In this document: positions 32,082 through 45,054 of the stretch, piece after piece
Position numbering within the stretch: position 1 is the first letter of the stretch
How the letters are laid out: every line of letters begins with the position of its first letter
Origin: Rhododendron vialii
Lineage: Eukaryota; Streptophyta; Magnoliopsida; Ericales; Ericaceae
DNA: 64,000 bases
NCBI RefSeq assembly: GCF_030253575.1
Contig: NC_080564.1
Location: forward strand, 4,322,501-4,386,500
Direction of reading: 5' to 3'
Position numbers and translations under genes: made by a program
Notes under the pieces: model-generated
The model's database searches: none
What the model was told of the DNA's origin: nothing
The model's input: only the letters and a program-made list of their open reading frames with translations

Positions 32082-33425
32082 GCAGTGTACTTTGTGCATG
32101 AGTCTTGAATCTTGGATACTGATGCCATGCATGAATTGCGGAAAAATGGACTTGTGAGTAATGAAAAACATGAAGTAATGAAGTGAAAAGTCTGTATTTA
32201 TTTGGCTTCCCTTTTGTTTCGCTTCACAGCTAGAATCCCTCCTCAACCCCGAATGCCTGATCGGAACAAAACTTGGAAAGTTCCCAAGGTAGCCATCTTT
32301 GTAGATTAGGTTATCGCACAAAAAGATGAGGATTCTTTTTATCTTTTGATGAGGATTCTTTTTATCTTTTGGTGTTGCGTATAAGGTTATTTCTATATAT
32401 GCAGGTGATTTTAGTCGTGCCATTCGAAATTGGTCCACTGAAGGCTATTACTTGGTCGGGAGATCTTGAGTGCGATTTATGTTGTTTGCTAGGTTGCCTG
32501 ATTTTGTCCATGTGAAAATGCATGCCATGCTGTAAGCAGATGAGTTGAGGGCTGCTATTTCCCTTGTTTTGTCGCTTATCATGTTTGATTGAAAGTGAAT
32601 TGAGAGTGAGCTGTAAACGAGCCCTACGAGCTAAAATATGTTTGAGTTTAGCTTCTTTATGGGCGGGAGAGGATCTCAATCAAGCCAATCATAAACTAAT
32701 ATGAGTATATTGATTTTGTATGCATCATAGGCGGAATGAGTCATATACGAGGGGCTCGGTTGGCCACTCTTATATACCATCGATTGGCCCCATATGGATC
32801 CTTAATTTATTGTTTATTGTTCGTTCACTTTCTTTCCATATGGGGCCATTATTTGAATTGTCGTATATTGAGCTTGATTTAATTGTTGTGGACACATAAA
32901 ATTAATTTCAAAAGTAGGCAAAATAATGATCTTTTACCATACATGCTCGAATTGAACCCAAATATTCGAGCTCAAGCTTCGTTTGGGTGCTAAACTACCT
33001 TATATTAACAACTAAGACCATATATACAAGTCGAGTCATGACTACTCGTGACAGGCTTATTTACTAAAAGAGTCAAATACTATGTTCGAGCTTCGTTGTT
33101 TTATCGAGCTTCGTTGTTTTACTACACGAAACGCGTTGAGTTTAGTCTTGCCCAACCTTAGTGACCCGAACCTCAAACTGTGAGACCTCATTCGGGTTTG
33201 TTTAGTCTTGCCCAAGTTTAGAGAGCCGAGCCTCAAACCGTGTGACCTTTTATTCCGGGTTCACTATACGAGTCTAGCCGAGCGGAGCTCAATCTTGCCC
33301 CAACCCAACACACGAATAAACTCGGTTTGTTTGCAATCCACTAGCACATCTTTCTTCCTTCCCGTTTCTCGCTTAACGCCATTTCCAGATCTAAAGTGCT
33401 CTCTCTCTTTCTCTCCGTACAGAGA
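32082..33425. other. Intergenic region with small tandem repeats
   Basis: 3' flank of the zinc-finger gene, then AT-rich DNA. At 33080-33120 GAGCTTCGTTGTTTTA occurs twice in tandem. At about 33139-33250 two ~63-bp units share TTTAGTCTTGCCCAA, CGAACCTCAAAC or CGAGCCTCAAAC, and TGTGAGACC or TGTGACC. The GAGCTTCG/GAGCTCAAG wording resembles the repeat at 33837-34488. SEC61G's CT-rich leader starts near 33395. Confidence 0.5.
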
Positions 33426-33750
33426 ATGGACGCCTTGGACTCCGTATTCGATCCACTCAGAGAGTTCGCCAAGGACAGCGTTCGCCTCGTCAAAAGGTGC
33501 CACAAGCCCGATCGCAAAGGTATTATACAAAACAGCCATGAATCTCCTCCTTTAGTTCTTCAATTTTCAAATCCGCTTCCAATTCACATCTTTTTTCGGA
33601 TGTTGTGATCTAATCTGTTCTGATAATTGTACAGAATTCACGAAGGTCGCGTTCCGTACGGCGATCGGATTCGTGGTGATGGGGTTCGTTGGGTTCTTCG
33701 TCAAGCTCATCTTCATCCCCATTAACAACATCATCGTCGGATCTAGTTAA
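33426..33750 (+). CDS. SEC61G: Protein transport protein SEC61 gamma subunit
   Basis: Exon 1 is 33426-33519 and exon 2 is 33635-33750, giving 69 residues. The sequence opens [20 protein letters not shown] and continues [20 protein letters not shown], then a single membrane helix ([20 protein letters not shown]) and the tail NNIIVGSS. These are the invariant landmarks of eukaryotic SEC61 gamma/SecE, the tail-anchored small subunit that clamps the Sec61 translocon in the ER membrane. The length is exactly that of plant orthologs. The single intron follows codon 31 plus one base. The leader is CT-rich (CTCTCTCTTTCTCTCC) just before the ATG. Intact. Confidence 0.97.
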
Positions 33751-33836
33751 GGTGATATTATTGCTTTCGTATTTATGTTACATCTATTTATAAGTCTTCA
33801 TTTCCGTGATTGATTCTTTTGCGTCATTAGTAGTAA

Positions 33837-34488
33837 TAGGGATGAAAATGAGCCGAGCTGAACCGAGTTTTAAAATGTGCAAGTTTGTTTGTTAAGTTTT
33901 TAGCTGATTTGAACTCGGACTCGAGCCCAATAAAAATTTGGTGGCCAGCTTGAGCAGAGCTTGCCTAGGCTTGAGTGGAGCTCGAGCTTGTTCACGATTC
34001 TAAATTATCCTATATTTATGTTCACGAGCCCTAACGAGCTAAAAATATCATATTCTTGTGTTCAAGAGCCTTGGTGAGCCAAAAATTACTACATATACAA
34101 GTTATAAAACTTCTATTATACACATGTACAAGTTATATAGGTTTGTACATATCAAGTTTATACGTGAAATTTCCATTCATATACATATTCTCTAAGTTTG
34201 CGAGCCAAAAACTACTACATATACAAGTTATAGAACTTTTATTATACACATGTGCATGTTATATAGGTTTGTACATATCAAGTTTATTCATGAAATCCAT
34301 TCATATACGTATTCTCTAAGTTTGCGAGCCTAATTGAGCTGAATACTCTCAAGTTCGGGCTCGGTTATTTATTAAACAAGCCTAAATTGAGGCTCAATTT
34401 CAGTTTGTTTAATAGACGAATCGAACCCAAACAAACGGGTTGAGCCTCAAATAGTTCGTAAACGGCTTGGTTCATTTGCAACCCTAGT
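33837..34488. repeat. MITE-like element with two internal ~125-bp tandem repeats
   Basis: The outer ends, TAGGGATGAAAATGAGCCG and (reversed) TAGGGTTGCAAATGAACCA, are diverged inverted repeats. Inside are two direct repeats, 34076-34201 and 34202-34325, each starting GAGCC and sharing TACTACATATACAAGTTATA and GTTTGTACATATCAAGTTTA. The wording GAGCTCGAGCTTG recurs near 32970 and 60010, so this is a dispersed family. The target duplication is unclear. Confidence 0.6.
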
Positions 34489-36546
34489 TAGTCTATTCAT
34501 TTGCTTTGGTTTTGGCTTCAAAGCCACCCTAGCATAAACGCTCCCAATCCAAATCCCAAGCGTGGCACAGTCAATACTTGTGTAATGTAGTTTGGGCAGA
34601 CTCTGGTTATTTTTGTGGGTCCTGTCATGAGGTATTTAATCACAAATAAATTGTTGAATCTGATGGCTTTTTGTTCTTGCTGACATGACAATAATATGCA
34701 TTTCGATTGCGTGATTGTGAGGATATGTTACTGATGAGTAGATCGAAAATAGGTGTTACAGTAATTAGTTTCAGTTTAGACAAATGATACTCTTTTGAGC
34801 TGAACAGACAAAAGTTAGAACTTTGCTTCTGTATGTGTCCCTTATGTGTAAAGTGAATGATTATGTAGAAGGTGAATGTGTTAATTTGAGGGTATTGTTG
34901 CTTTGGATGTGCACTTGGTTAATTGGAGTTGGTTGACTTATGAACAGGTTTTGGATAGTGTTGCTTTTAACGTGCACTTGGTAAACAGAGACAATGGGTT
35001 CTGAAGTTGAGATTGGATTTTTTAATACGACAACAAACTAAGTAAAATGAATCAAATGATACGATCTAAAATGATTGCGTTCTAATTTTCACTTGTAAAT
35101 GGGGAGTTAACTGCCCAGCTACAAGTCTGAATACCAACCTCTCTGCGTATTTTGATTGAATTGCTCCATTAGACGATTTGCAAACAATCTGTTCCCCTAA
35201 AGAAGCACACTGGGCAATGCTGTCGTGAAAGAAGCACTTTGGGCGGGTGTGCTTCGACGTGCCTGATGTTGATCCGAAAAGGAAAGAAAAATGGAGGCTG
35301 TTTTGGTCCACTTGTTGCACCTCAAGTTTTGTTTTTGAATGTAGTGTGTATTTCGATACTTAATGGAGTTCATTAATTGTTTCATGCTGCTCAAGTTAAG
35401 GCATCAACTTTCTCTCAAGGTTATTTTTTTAAATTACTCGGTTTTTAACTGAAATTAAAGCCAATTCATTTCTCTGTGTATCTTGATTATCTTGGATTCA
35501 CTTTTGTTTCTCATTGTAAAAATTTACAGGTAAGGTGGTAATGCAAGGTTGCCGAAGTAGGAGTTCTCTGGGGTGGAAAACATATAGAGGAAGGAGAACA
35601 AATTACAATCTACGGGATCTTTTTCAGCATAAGCATTTCCTTTTTGAATTAAGACACTTGTTTTTATGAGAATTTCCGTTTAGCTCTGTACTCCTTTACA
35701 CATTTTGTTGTGCTCTCGATCTTGGTACTAAAGAGGTAACATTACTAAACAGTGTAGTCGATTTTGTGCAACATGGAATATGGATGATGGCTTTTGTTCT
35801 GCTCCTGCCTTAAAACAAGTGTAGGAAGAAAGTTTCTAGGGTGTAATTTTTACTTCCCGCGTTATTTCATGAATCACAAAAATCTTATAGCTGAGGCTGG
35901 AAAAACTCGTACTAGGGCTTTCTCCCCGGGCTTTGTGACAGTCCCAGACACAAAGTGAGAGACAGTAATCCCATAAGGGCTCCATTTGGCAATTTCAAGT
36001 GGTATAGTACCGGGGCTTAGCGACCGTCAGTGAGAAAAGGGGCTCCAATTGGCAATTTCAAGTGGTACGGTACCACAGTTTATTACGAGGAACCCGATAG
36101 AACAATAGTAACGAGACAAAAGACCAACCAGAGTCAAAAACCGTTGGCCGAACTGTTATTCATTTCACATGCACTGTACATTATTGAGTATCTTAAGGGC
36201 TAATGGCTGAAATTGGTGTATTGAATTCACATCTCAACTTAATACAAAGAGGATTCTGAGTACGCAGCTATCACAGTACATAAATCACAACTAATACGCA
36301 TCTCAGACCAAAATAAAGAGCATCTCAAACCAAATAAGGAACATCCACGCACGATTAAGTTCGGCATGTTAAATAAGTACTGAATGCAGCACTTACATCA
36401 CGAACAGATGAAAAAGCGTTATTTTTTGACTTGAAGTGAGTTAAAGCTTTACAACTTCCGGCAAGAACTTCGATGAACATCAGATAAAGCAACTACACAC
36501 TTGGAACAAAGAATTACAGAACAAGTAGCCAGGCCAGCTCTATGGA
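34489..36546. other. Intergenic region between SEC61G and bL27
   Basis: No exon recognised. A direct repeat of TTGGCAATTTCAAGTGGTA occurs at about 35987 and 36050, followed by TAGTACC or CGGTACC. The left part may include SEC61G 3' untranslated sequence. Nothing else specific. Confidence 0.5.
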
Positions 36547-39468
36547 TCAGCCAATCGGATTGTTTTCCGCAGCTTCATCAGCCGAAGCTAGTATAATCTG
36601 AGATTGGAGAACTTTGCCTTCCCTTCTTGCTTTTCGGCGCTCGCGCTGTTTTCTGAAAGCGTCTCGCTTCCTTACTCTGTAACTGTTAGGGTTTTCAGGC
36701 TTCGGTTCATATGGATACACACTCACCTGTTGATTAAAAACAATAGTTCTCGCTCATATGAGATCTGTAGTACAATTGTCTAAAGCACAAACTGTAACTT
36801 ACGGAAGTGCAGAAATAACCTTTTTCTTGTCTGGACCAAACTTCTCAAATTTGACGAGTCCATCAATCAAGGACCAGATGGTGTAATCCTTGCCAAGCCC
36901 AACATTCTTGCCTGGGTGGAACTGTAGATATCATCGAAAGCGAGTCAATATATTTGCATTACCCATATGTAGGACAACATAATTCAATCAATCAAGAAAA
37001 GATACACAAACTTCTCCGCCTGATAGTTCAATTCCATATGGAAGGGCACGTCGCAAAATACTCAGACTGGCTCCCGCAATTGTTTCTCAGGCAATAAGTA
37101 GTAACCTTTGGGGCTCCTCTATCAATCACCACAGTTTCGTCAAGCTTCTCTCCTCCGTACCAAAATTCAAATAAAATTTGGAAAAAATAAGGATGATTCC
37201 GGAATGCGCTGCTATCACCATTCCGAGAAGAAACCTCGGGCCACTCCTTAAATCACCCCAACCTAACTCACTACCTTCCAAAGTCAAAGACCTCCCCCAT
37301 ATAATGGAGCAACCGAAACCACTATCTCCAGAACATAAGGCCCTGGGTTACCATGTTTCTACATATCCAATGGTAAATCGTAACATCATCAAAACAGTTC
37401 TTTTTCCCATGGTAAACTGACAATTTCAGAAAGGGCGTAATTATGGAATGAACAAACTCCAGGTTAACCTACTCATACCCAAATGTGAAAGAAGTTATGC
37501 CTGAGAAAAAGACGGCTGTTTACCTTGTCAGATTAAGGCAACTGCTTTTTGGCCCAAATGGACCAAGCTATTGCAAATTCACTCTCCACTATATACCAGG
37601 GACAGGGAGGCAAATCACTTTTACCGGACAGAATATATCATTTTGAGCCGGCGTTTTCATTGACAAGGGTTTTTAGTGCTAAGTTTCTTGCCACAAGTCG
37701 AACTAGTGGCTTAATGGTGCAAGGTGAACTTTACAGCTCATATAACATTGAAATGTTCATCATGTAATGTGAAGGTAATTCGTAAGAACTTAAAACTCAA
37801 ATTCCATATTGGGAAAACTACAAATGATTCAACGAACTAGATAGGATAATCAATTAGTACACATGACCATTGACAAGAATAACTAATCCAAAAAGGACTA
37901 AAAATCCAAAATACACAGGATTTTTAACTTCAACAAACAGTGTCGAGGAGGTTATCCACAATGACTAAGAAGTTGTTCGGTGAAAAACAGTAGAGGATTG
38001 TGTGAAAAATAAGAATAGAAAGGCAAGGGGCTTGCAAAATTCAGCTTCTTCTTTGGAAGGCACGTTGTTTAGTTTTTAACAACTTCAAAACCACGCAAAT
38101 AGTCAGAAGAATATGAAGACACAAGCAACTCAGCTCCGTGCCAAATTGAAGCTATATAACACCAGTGAAATGCAGTAATTTCAAGTTTCCAACCATAACG
38201 AGTGAACTAGAGCACGAAATTTTGATTTGTGAAAAGGCCAAAGGCCCTATGAGCTCCAATTAGAACACAATTACACAAGTCAAATGAAATTTGCACATCT
38301 CATAAACAGGATATAACCACTCGGGTATCTACTTATGTATGGACATAAACAACTTGGAAGCATAGAAACGCAAAATCACTAACAAAAAAGCACTAAAGAT
38401 TTTTGTCAGATTTTGGAAGCCAATCAAAAGACATCATTCTTGTACTTTTCTCTCCATTTCTCCCCAAATTTCTCAATCCAAGCAAGAAACTCTAATCCTT
38501 CCTTTCCTTTTCTTCTCAAATCCCTCGACCCCAAAGGGGCTGTAAAACTAACTATGAGTTGGTTAGGACCATCTTCAGCCCTTGCCCAATTTTAAACTCA
38601 GAACCAAAATCTGAGTAAACCCCCAAAAAACCCACTCCAGCCCTGACTGAAATCAAGGGAGACTCAAATTTATGAAGGTCATTTCCTCCCTCTCAAATTT
38701 ACAACTATGCCATTAATGAACTTTTACTCAAATTTTAAATTTATGCTTAGATTTGACTTTATGAATTGGATTGCTCCATATCAAATGAAGCTTTTTCTCT
38801 ACATTTTACTCATGGTTAAAAAGTTGAGTAACGGCAGGAGATTGGCATCACCATTCACCACTCCTTACCCAAATCTTATTCAAACTCAAATTTGAGTAAA
38901 AATCACCCAAAACCCTCCTCCACTCCTTTCCCAAACCTATACAAACTCAAATTTGGTTAGACTCAAACCCTTGCTCAAAATTTTTTGGCAAATTTCACAC
39001 CTTTAAATTTACGACTTAGCCATTAATGAAGTTTTTACTCATTTGTGCTTGGGTTTGAGTTTGCCCATTGGAGCACACAATACCAAATGAAGCTTTTACT
39101 CATATCTTCACTCAGATTTGAGTAAAAGGTGTTTTCACTCAAATTTTGAGCTCAATTAAGATAAACAAAGTCCGAACCTTTGTTCCGCGCTGCCGAATAA
39201 TGATTGAGCCAGGCTTGGCAACCTGATCGCCGTAAATCTTAACGCCGAGCCTCTGCCCTTTCGAATCTCGGCCGTTCTTAGTACTCCCTGCTCCTTTCTT
39301 GTGCGCGCACGTGATAGTCAGTGTATTTTTCGTCTTCGGAGAGAGCTTAACCCCCAAATTGATCGATCCGAATTCTCCTCTCAGAAAAGAGGAAGACGAG
39401 GTCGAAGAAACCGACAGTCCTTTAAAAGCAGCGAGTAGACTCGTACTCACAGCCATCGTCGCCGCCAT
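36547..39468 (-). CDS. RPL27: Plastid 50S ribosomal protein bL27c, three exons
   Basis: Exons 39178-39468, 36820-36921 and 36547-36726 (minus strand) give 190 residues. Residues 1 to about 54 form a serine-rich plastid transit peptide ([20 protein letters not shown]). The mature part begins near [20 protein letters not shown] and runs through [20 protein letters not shown] and [20 protein letters not shown], all classic bL27 signatures. The tail ([20 protein letters not shown]) is the usual basic plant extension. bL27 sits at the peptidyl-transferase centre of the plastid ribosome and is nuclear-encoded. I chose the ATG at 39468. The frame stays open far upstream (an ATG at 39684 would add 72 residues), but the shorter start gives a normal transit peptide. 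Introns are 2.3 kb and 93 bp. Confidence 0.95.
38560..39165. repeat. Two diverged direct repeats in the bL27 intron
   Basis: Units at about 38631-38830 and 38917-39125 share the order CTCAAATTT, GCCATTAATGAA, TTTTTACTCA or TTTTACTCA, ATTG-CTCC or ATTGGAGCAC, and CAAATGAAGCTTTT. The right unit runs to within about 15 bp of the exon 1 donor. Probably a duplicated AT-rich mobile element; ends not resolved. Confidence 0.5.
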
Positions 39469-40900
39469 TCTGCTGCGAACAAGACCAGAGTCCTTAGGGT
39501 TTGAGCTTACCGGAGAGAAATGTGCAGCGTTAACCAGACCAGAGTGTTCTTTCTGTGAAGGAGGAGGGACAGTGTAAAAGCTTATCTGTTTGGACGTAGA
39601 CGAAGGATGTAATAAGGGACCACCGTAGTATGGTGGGACTCTGGATGAAGAAAGCCCTGATCGTGCCACGTCACTGGAACCCATCGCATTTGGGGCTTTT
39701 ATTACTCTAGTTAGTAATGTTTTAAACACCTGATTTCTCTTCTCAAAAAAGTGATTTTGGCATTTCACTTTTAGCAATTGGCATGCTACTTTTTGTCTTT
39801 TATCATATGTGAAACTATCAAATTATTCTTTATTTTGTTAGCGTTCATACACTTTTTCACACAGAGAAATATATTATTGTAATTTCAAATTAAAAAAAAG
39901 GACAAAAATCGAAGTGTCAATAGGTAAAAGTGGAATGCCAAAATTAATTTCCTTTTTTCTCCGGACCTTTTTCCTCCTCCCTCTCCAAATCTCTCTTCAT
40001 GTGTGCCAACGCAGACCCATATTGATTTTTTTAGGTTTAATAACTTAAGTGTCCGAACAGTTTACGTGCAATGACTAATCATGGAGACCCAATCTCATCA
40101 CCCACTAGCGGGGAGCTCAATAAAAGTCGGAGCAAAACTCTGATGGACTGGCCCAAAGAGTTGATAACATCCAAGCGGTTTCCAGTCCGAGACCTTAGAA
40201 ATGAGCAAACTCTTAAGTCTCAAGTCTTAACCACTAGGCTAATCTCTTGGGATTACAAGAAAACAGTAATTACCGTTGACAAATACAAGTTGTTCACATA
40301 GTTATTCATGTCCAATTAAGTTATATATTTGCAGTGGTTTTCTTCAATACATAGTTAAGGGGTTTGAGTAGTCAATATATAGACCAGGGATGAGGCTCAC
40401 AAAGGGAGCTAAGAGTGGTAAGGTAAGAAAGATAGGGGCATGGATGCAGAGGGACTTGACTCGATTATTTCCAATGAAGCATGCAACCCACCTTTTCCTT
40501 TTGTGTAGGTAACTTTTATTTACTTTTGATGAGACACGTTGTGAATTTCACCTTGATAATCGGAATTGTTCATTTATAAGAATTGATTTGTTAAAATTGC
40601 TGTCCAAAAAAAGAAAAGATATCATGTTAAAACTCATCCCAATCATAATCAACGGCACCACCCTAAGTCATGAGCCTCTCGACTGAATTACAAACATGCT
40701 AAATCGGCCATTGTTTTGGCTTCAAGATAGAGAGAGGACAATTCAAAGAAGCAGAGAAAGCGAAACAAAGAGAGTATAAATCAGATTTCCTTTTGCTCAG
40801 AAGCAATGCAAGTACAAACAACTTCCTTCTGGTGCGAAAAAAATAGAGCTCCCAAACAACAAGAAGGAGCATATGAATGAGTACAAACTAAAGTACCTAA
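39469..40900. other. Intergenic region between bL27 and the next minus-strand gene
   Basis: It holds the bL27 promoter/leader and AT-rich DNA. Around 40090-40250 is a repeat-like block (AACCACTAGGCTAATCTCTT). Similar wording (AGTCTTAGGTTGACCAC) occurs near 59135, which suggests a dispersed repeat. No exon recognised. Confidence 0.45.
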
Positions 40901-43900
40901 CTACCTCGGCTTAAATAAAGGTGTTACCCTTCTCCGGACAATATCCTGGATCTGCTCCGCCGAAAGAACTGATGCCACACTATCAGAGTCCGTCTGCTGG
41001 TGCAACTGTAGAACCACAACACCAAGTTACAAAGTGCACAGATTATGTGTTTGCAGAGAGGACGGTAGGGTTGTCCCAATCAAAGGCAAGAGAGAGAGAG
41101 AGAGAGAGAGGCTTTCTGGGTGCAGCGTAGAAATCTTCCTTCTTGTAAACACACGTAGTTAAAAATAACCAATCTCCATCACGAGGTCCAAGCCTATAAA
41201 CAGTAACAAGTCCACAAAACGGAGATGTACCTTGTCAAGGATCGCAGACTGGTCATCCAAGTGAAATTTGCGCATGTGTTTTAGCATCTCCAGTTGCTGC
41301 AAATATTTCAAAGATGTTATATATCCCTTTGAACTGATTTTGATCCACATACTGAATATTTCTACCTGTTCTTGTAGTTTATGTTGCATTTGCAGTTTCT
41401 TAGAGAATTGGTCTGGTCCAAGCTCAGCTTCCTCGCAAGCCATCTCTTCCCTGTCATTTCCATAGTGTCAGCAACATTAGCAAAGTCCGGACATTGACAC
41501 GTGCTATACCAATATGAACGTCTTAGATACAACCGAAACTATCATCCCCACCTATGACAGGACAACGAAAGGAAGCAGAACAATGTAGAAAACTACAACA
41601 CTAACAAGAAATATGTTGAAGGCCCCATCCCAGATTAGATGTGGATGGATGTCTGTGAACTGCTTGACTGTAAACAAAATTGAGTCCATACGAAATTCTG
41701 TTCCCCGAAAGTTTATAACTTCGAAGAAATCTCTAACACAGATACATCAAACGAGAGTTTGAGAAAGCTCAGAATTTAGTATAGCATTTCCAAAGACCTG
41801 CCTCTCAAACTGCTACAGAAACGAATATCAGCTTTGCACTCATTCCCCACCCCCGACCCATAGACAAGCATGCACGCAACACTCAGCGACAAACATTCAC
41901 AGATACTCAGGGCAAATGTGTATCTATAAACTAAATATATAAACAGTAATAAAAACACATGCACGTACGGCCATACGTACACACACACACAGAGACAGAC
42001 TTACTGCACTACGAATCTATAAAAGTGAACCATCAAATCTTGATCACTCTCGTAGGCCATATTTACTTTCCCCAAGCAAGCTAGACCAAACCTTGGATCT
42101 GCAACAAAAGGGCAATAATTCTGAATGTTTACTTCCTGACCCAAACCTTTGATAGCTAATAAATGACAGCCATTGTTGCAAACATTTATATTCAGCAAGG
42201 CAGTAAAAATTAGACTAATTGCCCAATGAAACTATAACTGCATCCCTTTACCAACAGCCTATACAAAAGCTTTACAACTGCTATGGCAACTCATTGGAAG
42301 AGCTTACAGATCAAGCTACAGATAAAAGATATCCGCATACTTTGACCTTTTAATCTCCTTTGATATACAGAAGGATGTGAGACTGATTCCCCTACTATGT
42401 CAAGTAGTACAGACTTACCAACTCCCATCTCCAAAAATATCTCCTCCTGGAGTTCCGTGGTCACAGCAACTGCTTCCTGCATAGTATTACATGTGAACCT
42501 TAGATAGTTGCCGCTTGACAGAGCAGCATCAAAACCAGTTCGCACTTCCAATAGTCCAACATAAGTCCACATATTGAATAGGAAAATGATCCATGGCACA
42601 TCATTGGCCAATTTTTGTCCAACCACTTAGGCAACAAACAACTGTGTATGTGCGCATGCGCGTGCTCACACACTCTGAAAAAGGAGAAAGGGAGGAGGGG
42701 TATCCAAACTTCTATGAATTCAGTCCCGTGATATGCACGCCAATGGAAAAATAACCCCAACAAGAAGCTAACAACAGAACCACCCCATTCACAATGAATC
42801 TGCCAATTGAACTGAATGTAGCTAGTTTCGATTGGCTTTTTAAGCAGTTTAGGCCCTGACAGTATGGGACAGTGTGCTTCTCATATAGGTATTGCACTTC
42901 AAAGTTCAACCTACTGTATCAAATGTTCTATAGCATGTTGCTGACAAATCAAATTCCAGAAGGTGAGATCTGAAATAAAGGGAAATGATCATCATCCTTG
43001 CACATATGGGTTTATGCTTCACTATGGCACATGTGACAATGTACAAAGCAATTCATGAATTCAGCCTAAACATTTCCATAAGATGTGGACTAGCATAAAG
43101 CAGGTTCCTAATAATGTAGCAATAATTTTCCACACTAATATCCATCATTATCTAACAAGTAAGGACACACGGACGGATGAATTGAACTGACTTCCTTTAG
43201 GACTTTCTTCAAGCATGCACAAGTCAATCACCCATATTTTAGGTGAAGGTCCACTGACTTTTTCCTGTGTAGCAAAGTGTTCATTAAGGTGTTGAGAAAT
43301 TAAACTCTGGGTTCTGTTTGAAGGTTCACCTTCCAGTAGTTGTTATGAGCATCATTGCAATATTATAATCTCACCAAAACAATTCTATGTTACAACAAAT
43401 AGATCTAGTTAAACTTGCCGATCAAAAAAACAAATCGAGATAAACTTCAGTGTCATAAGCCACATTACAAGATGCAAGTTTCTAAAAAACCAAAATATCA
43501 ATATCATAGTTTTGTTCGAACGATGAATTTTGTTAATTAAGAACTTCTCTAATATCTTAAACCTCAAATATGGGACACATTCACAATAGTTCGGTCGACC
43601 TGGTCAGTTTGATGTAACTCTTTAAACAATCTTGAATTGATATCGTTACCACAAAACTCAGAGGGTTTTAATTACACAAGTCTTTACCTTTACCCTTAAG
43701 GCCTTAACAACACAAAAATTTATGCATTAGCGCAAGTTTTCCTCATATCAAGTATAACTCTACAGGGAGCTTTCAGAGCTGGTCCGGACTTTTTAAGGGT
43801 CCAAGGCAAACTTTAAAAGACTGGGCCATTTATACATTTTCATGAGCAAAATGAAAAAGCATAATGCAATTCAACTTTAAAAAGTAAAATTAGTAGCATT

Positions 43901-44402
43901 CAACAAGATAAAAATCTGAAATACTGATACATATTATTGCAAAGATTTGGAACAATCAACTAAAGGTCACTCTTCTTCCATTTTCAGTGACCAAAGTGCT
44001 AAAAAATATATGTACGCTGGTAAATTGAACTACATAGACAAACATTTATTGAATATTACACAACTTTTTAGAGCCCTCTTTTAGCAATTTTTTGGGGCCC
44101 AAAGGCCAAAGAAAAGGCCTTGCTCGGCTTTGATCTGGACCGGTATCAAGTGCTTTTGACTGCTTTACATCAAAGTGAAGTCGGAAAATCCGGGTAGGTT
44201 AAAATAACTCAAAAGGGTAACCAAATCGAACAGGAAAAAATACTACTAATAGTTAAGAATGAGTAATAAGTAGTTCGTTGGAGCGGAAATTCTACCTGTT
44301 TGTCGTCCACAGCGTCCGCAATCCGTTTCTTCACTTCTGAACATTATGCAATCGATATGAAATCAATATATTTGATAAGAAAGGTTGATTGGGACGGGGA
44401 AT

Positions 44403-44448
<46 letters not shown>

Positions 44449-44564
44449 GTAGCTGTGTACGTACCAGGTTGGGAGGTGAGGAAGGAGAAGCGATCGAAGA
44501 GATGAAGCAATTGGTCTCTGGAGAGCATTCCTGAGCTCTGGTACTCGCCATGTGAGGTTGACAT
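40901..44564 (-). CDS. Conserved plant protein of unknown function, seven exons
   Basis: Exons (minus strand): 44465-44564, 44296-44336, 42419-42476, 42005-42098, 41366-41450, 41231-41296, 40901-41005. All introns are GT-AG and the phases agree, giving 182 residues. The protein opens MSTSHGEYQSSGMLSRDQLL and continues HLFDRFSFLTSQPEVKKRIA, EAVAVTTELQEEIFLEMGVD, LGKVNMAYESDQDLMVHFYR, EEMACEEAELGPDQF and KHMRKFHLDDQSAILDK. It ends IVRRRVTPLFKPR. There is no signal peptide or membrane span. It is acidic to mixed in charge, with a likely coiled coil around residues 100-145. I have a vague memory of plant orthologs but can name no function or domain. Intron 1 holds a long (GA)n tract, and intron 2 is about 1.8 kb. 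Confidence 0.85.
44407..44446 (+). repeat. (GA)n microsatellite in intron 1
   Basis: About twenty GA units inside the first intron of the unknown-function gene, 20-60 bases past its 5' splice site. On the sense strand it is CT-rich. Confidence 0.9.
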
Positions 44565-45054
44565 TGTGAGTGGATTTTCCTGCTTCTGTATTTTCTGACT
44601 CTAGTAACTAGAGATTATTTTATTTTATTTTTTAAAATTTATTTTCTTTTAAACTTTTTTTCAAGAGAAATTTAAATTATAAATTTATGATCGAGATTGT
44701 TTAAAGGTTATTGTGGTTTAAAACGATACTTATAAAATTGATATGTTTAGGTAAATTCTATTAGAAGAAATTAAGTTTGTCTAAATTAGTCCTGTCCAGA
44801 CGAGTTTGAAAACTTTGTTTGGATTGGAATTTAAAAAAAATTTTGAAAAATAGTAGGGGTAATAAGTGGAAAGATATAGAGAGAGAAATGTTAAAAGTAG
44901 GGAGAATTTAGGGGGAATTTTTTGAAAAATTCTTTTTAAGTTGCAAAGAGAACAAAAAAAATTGATTAGAAATTAAAAATGTTTCAGAATGACGAAAAAA
45001 GTCTACACACACATTTTAAGTGGATTCATGTGTATCGAACGGGTCGGTACACAA

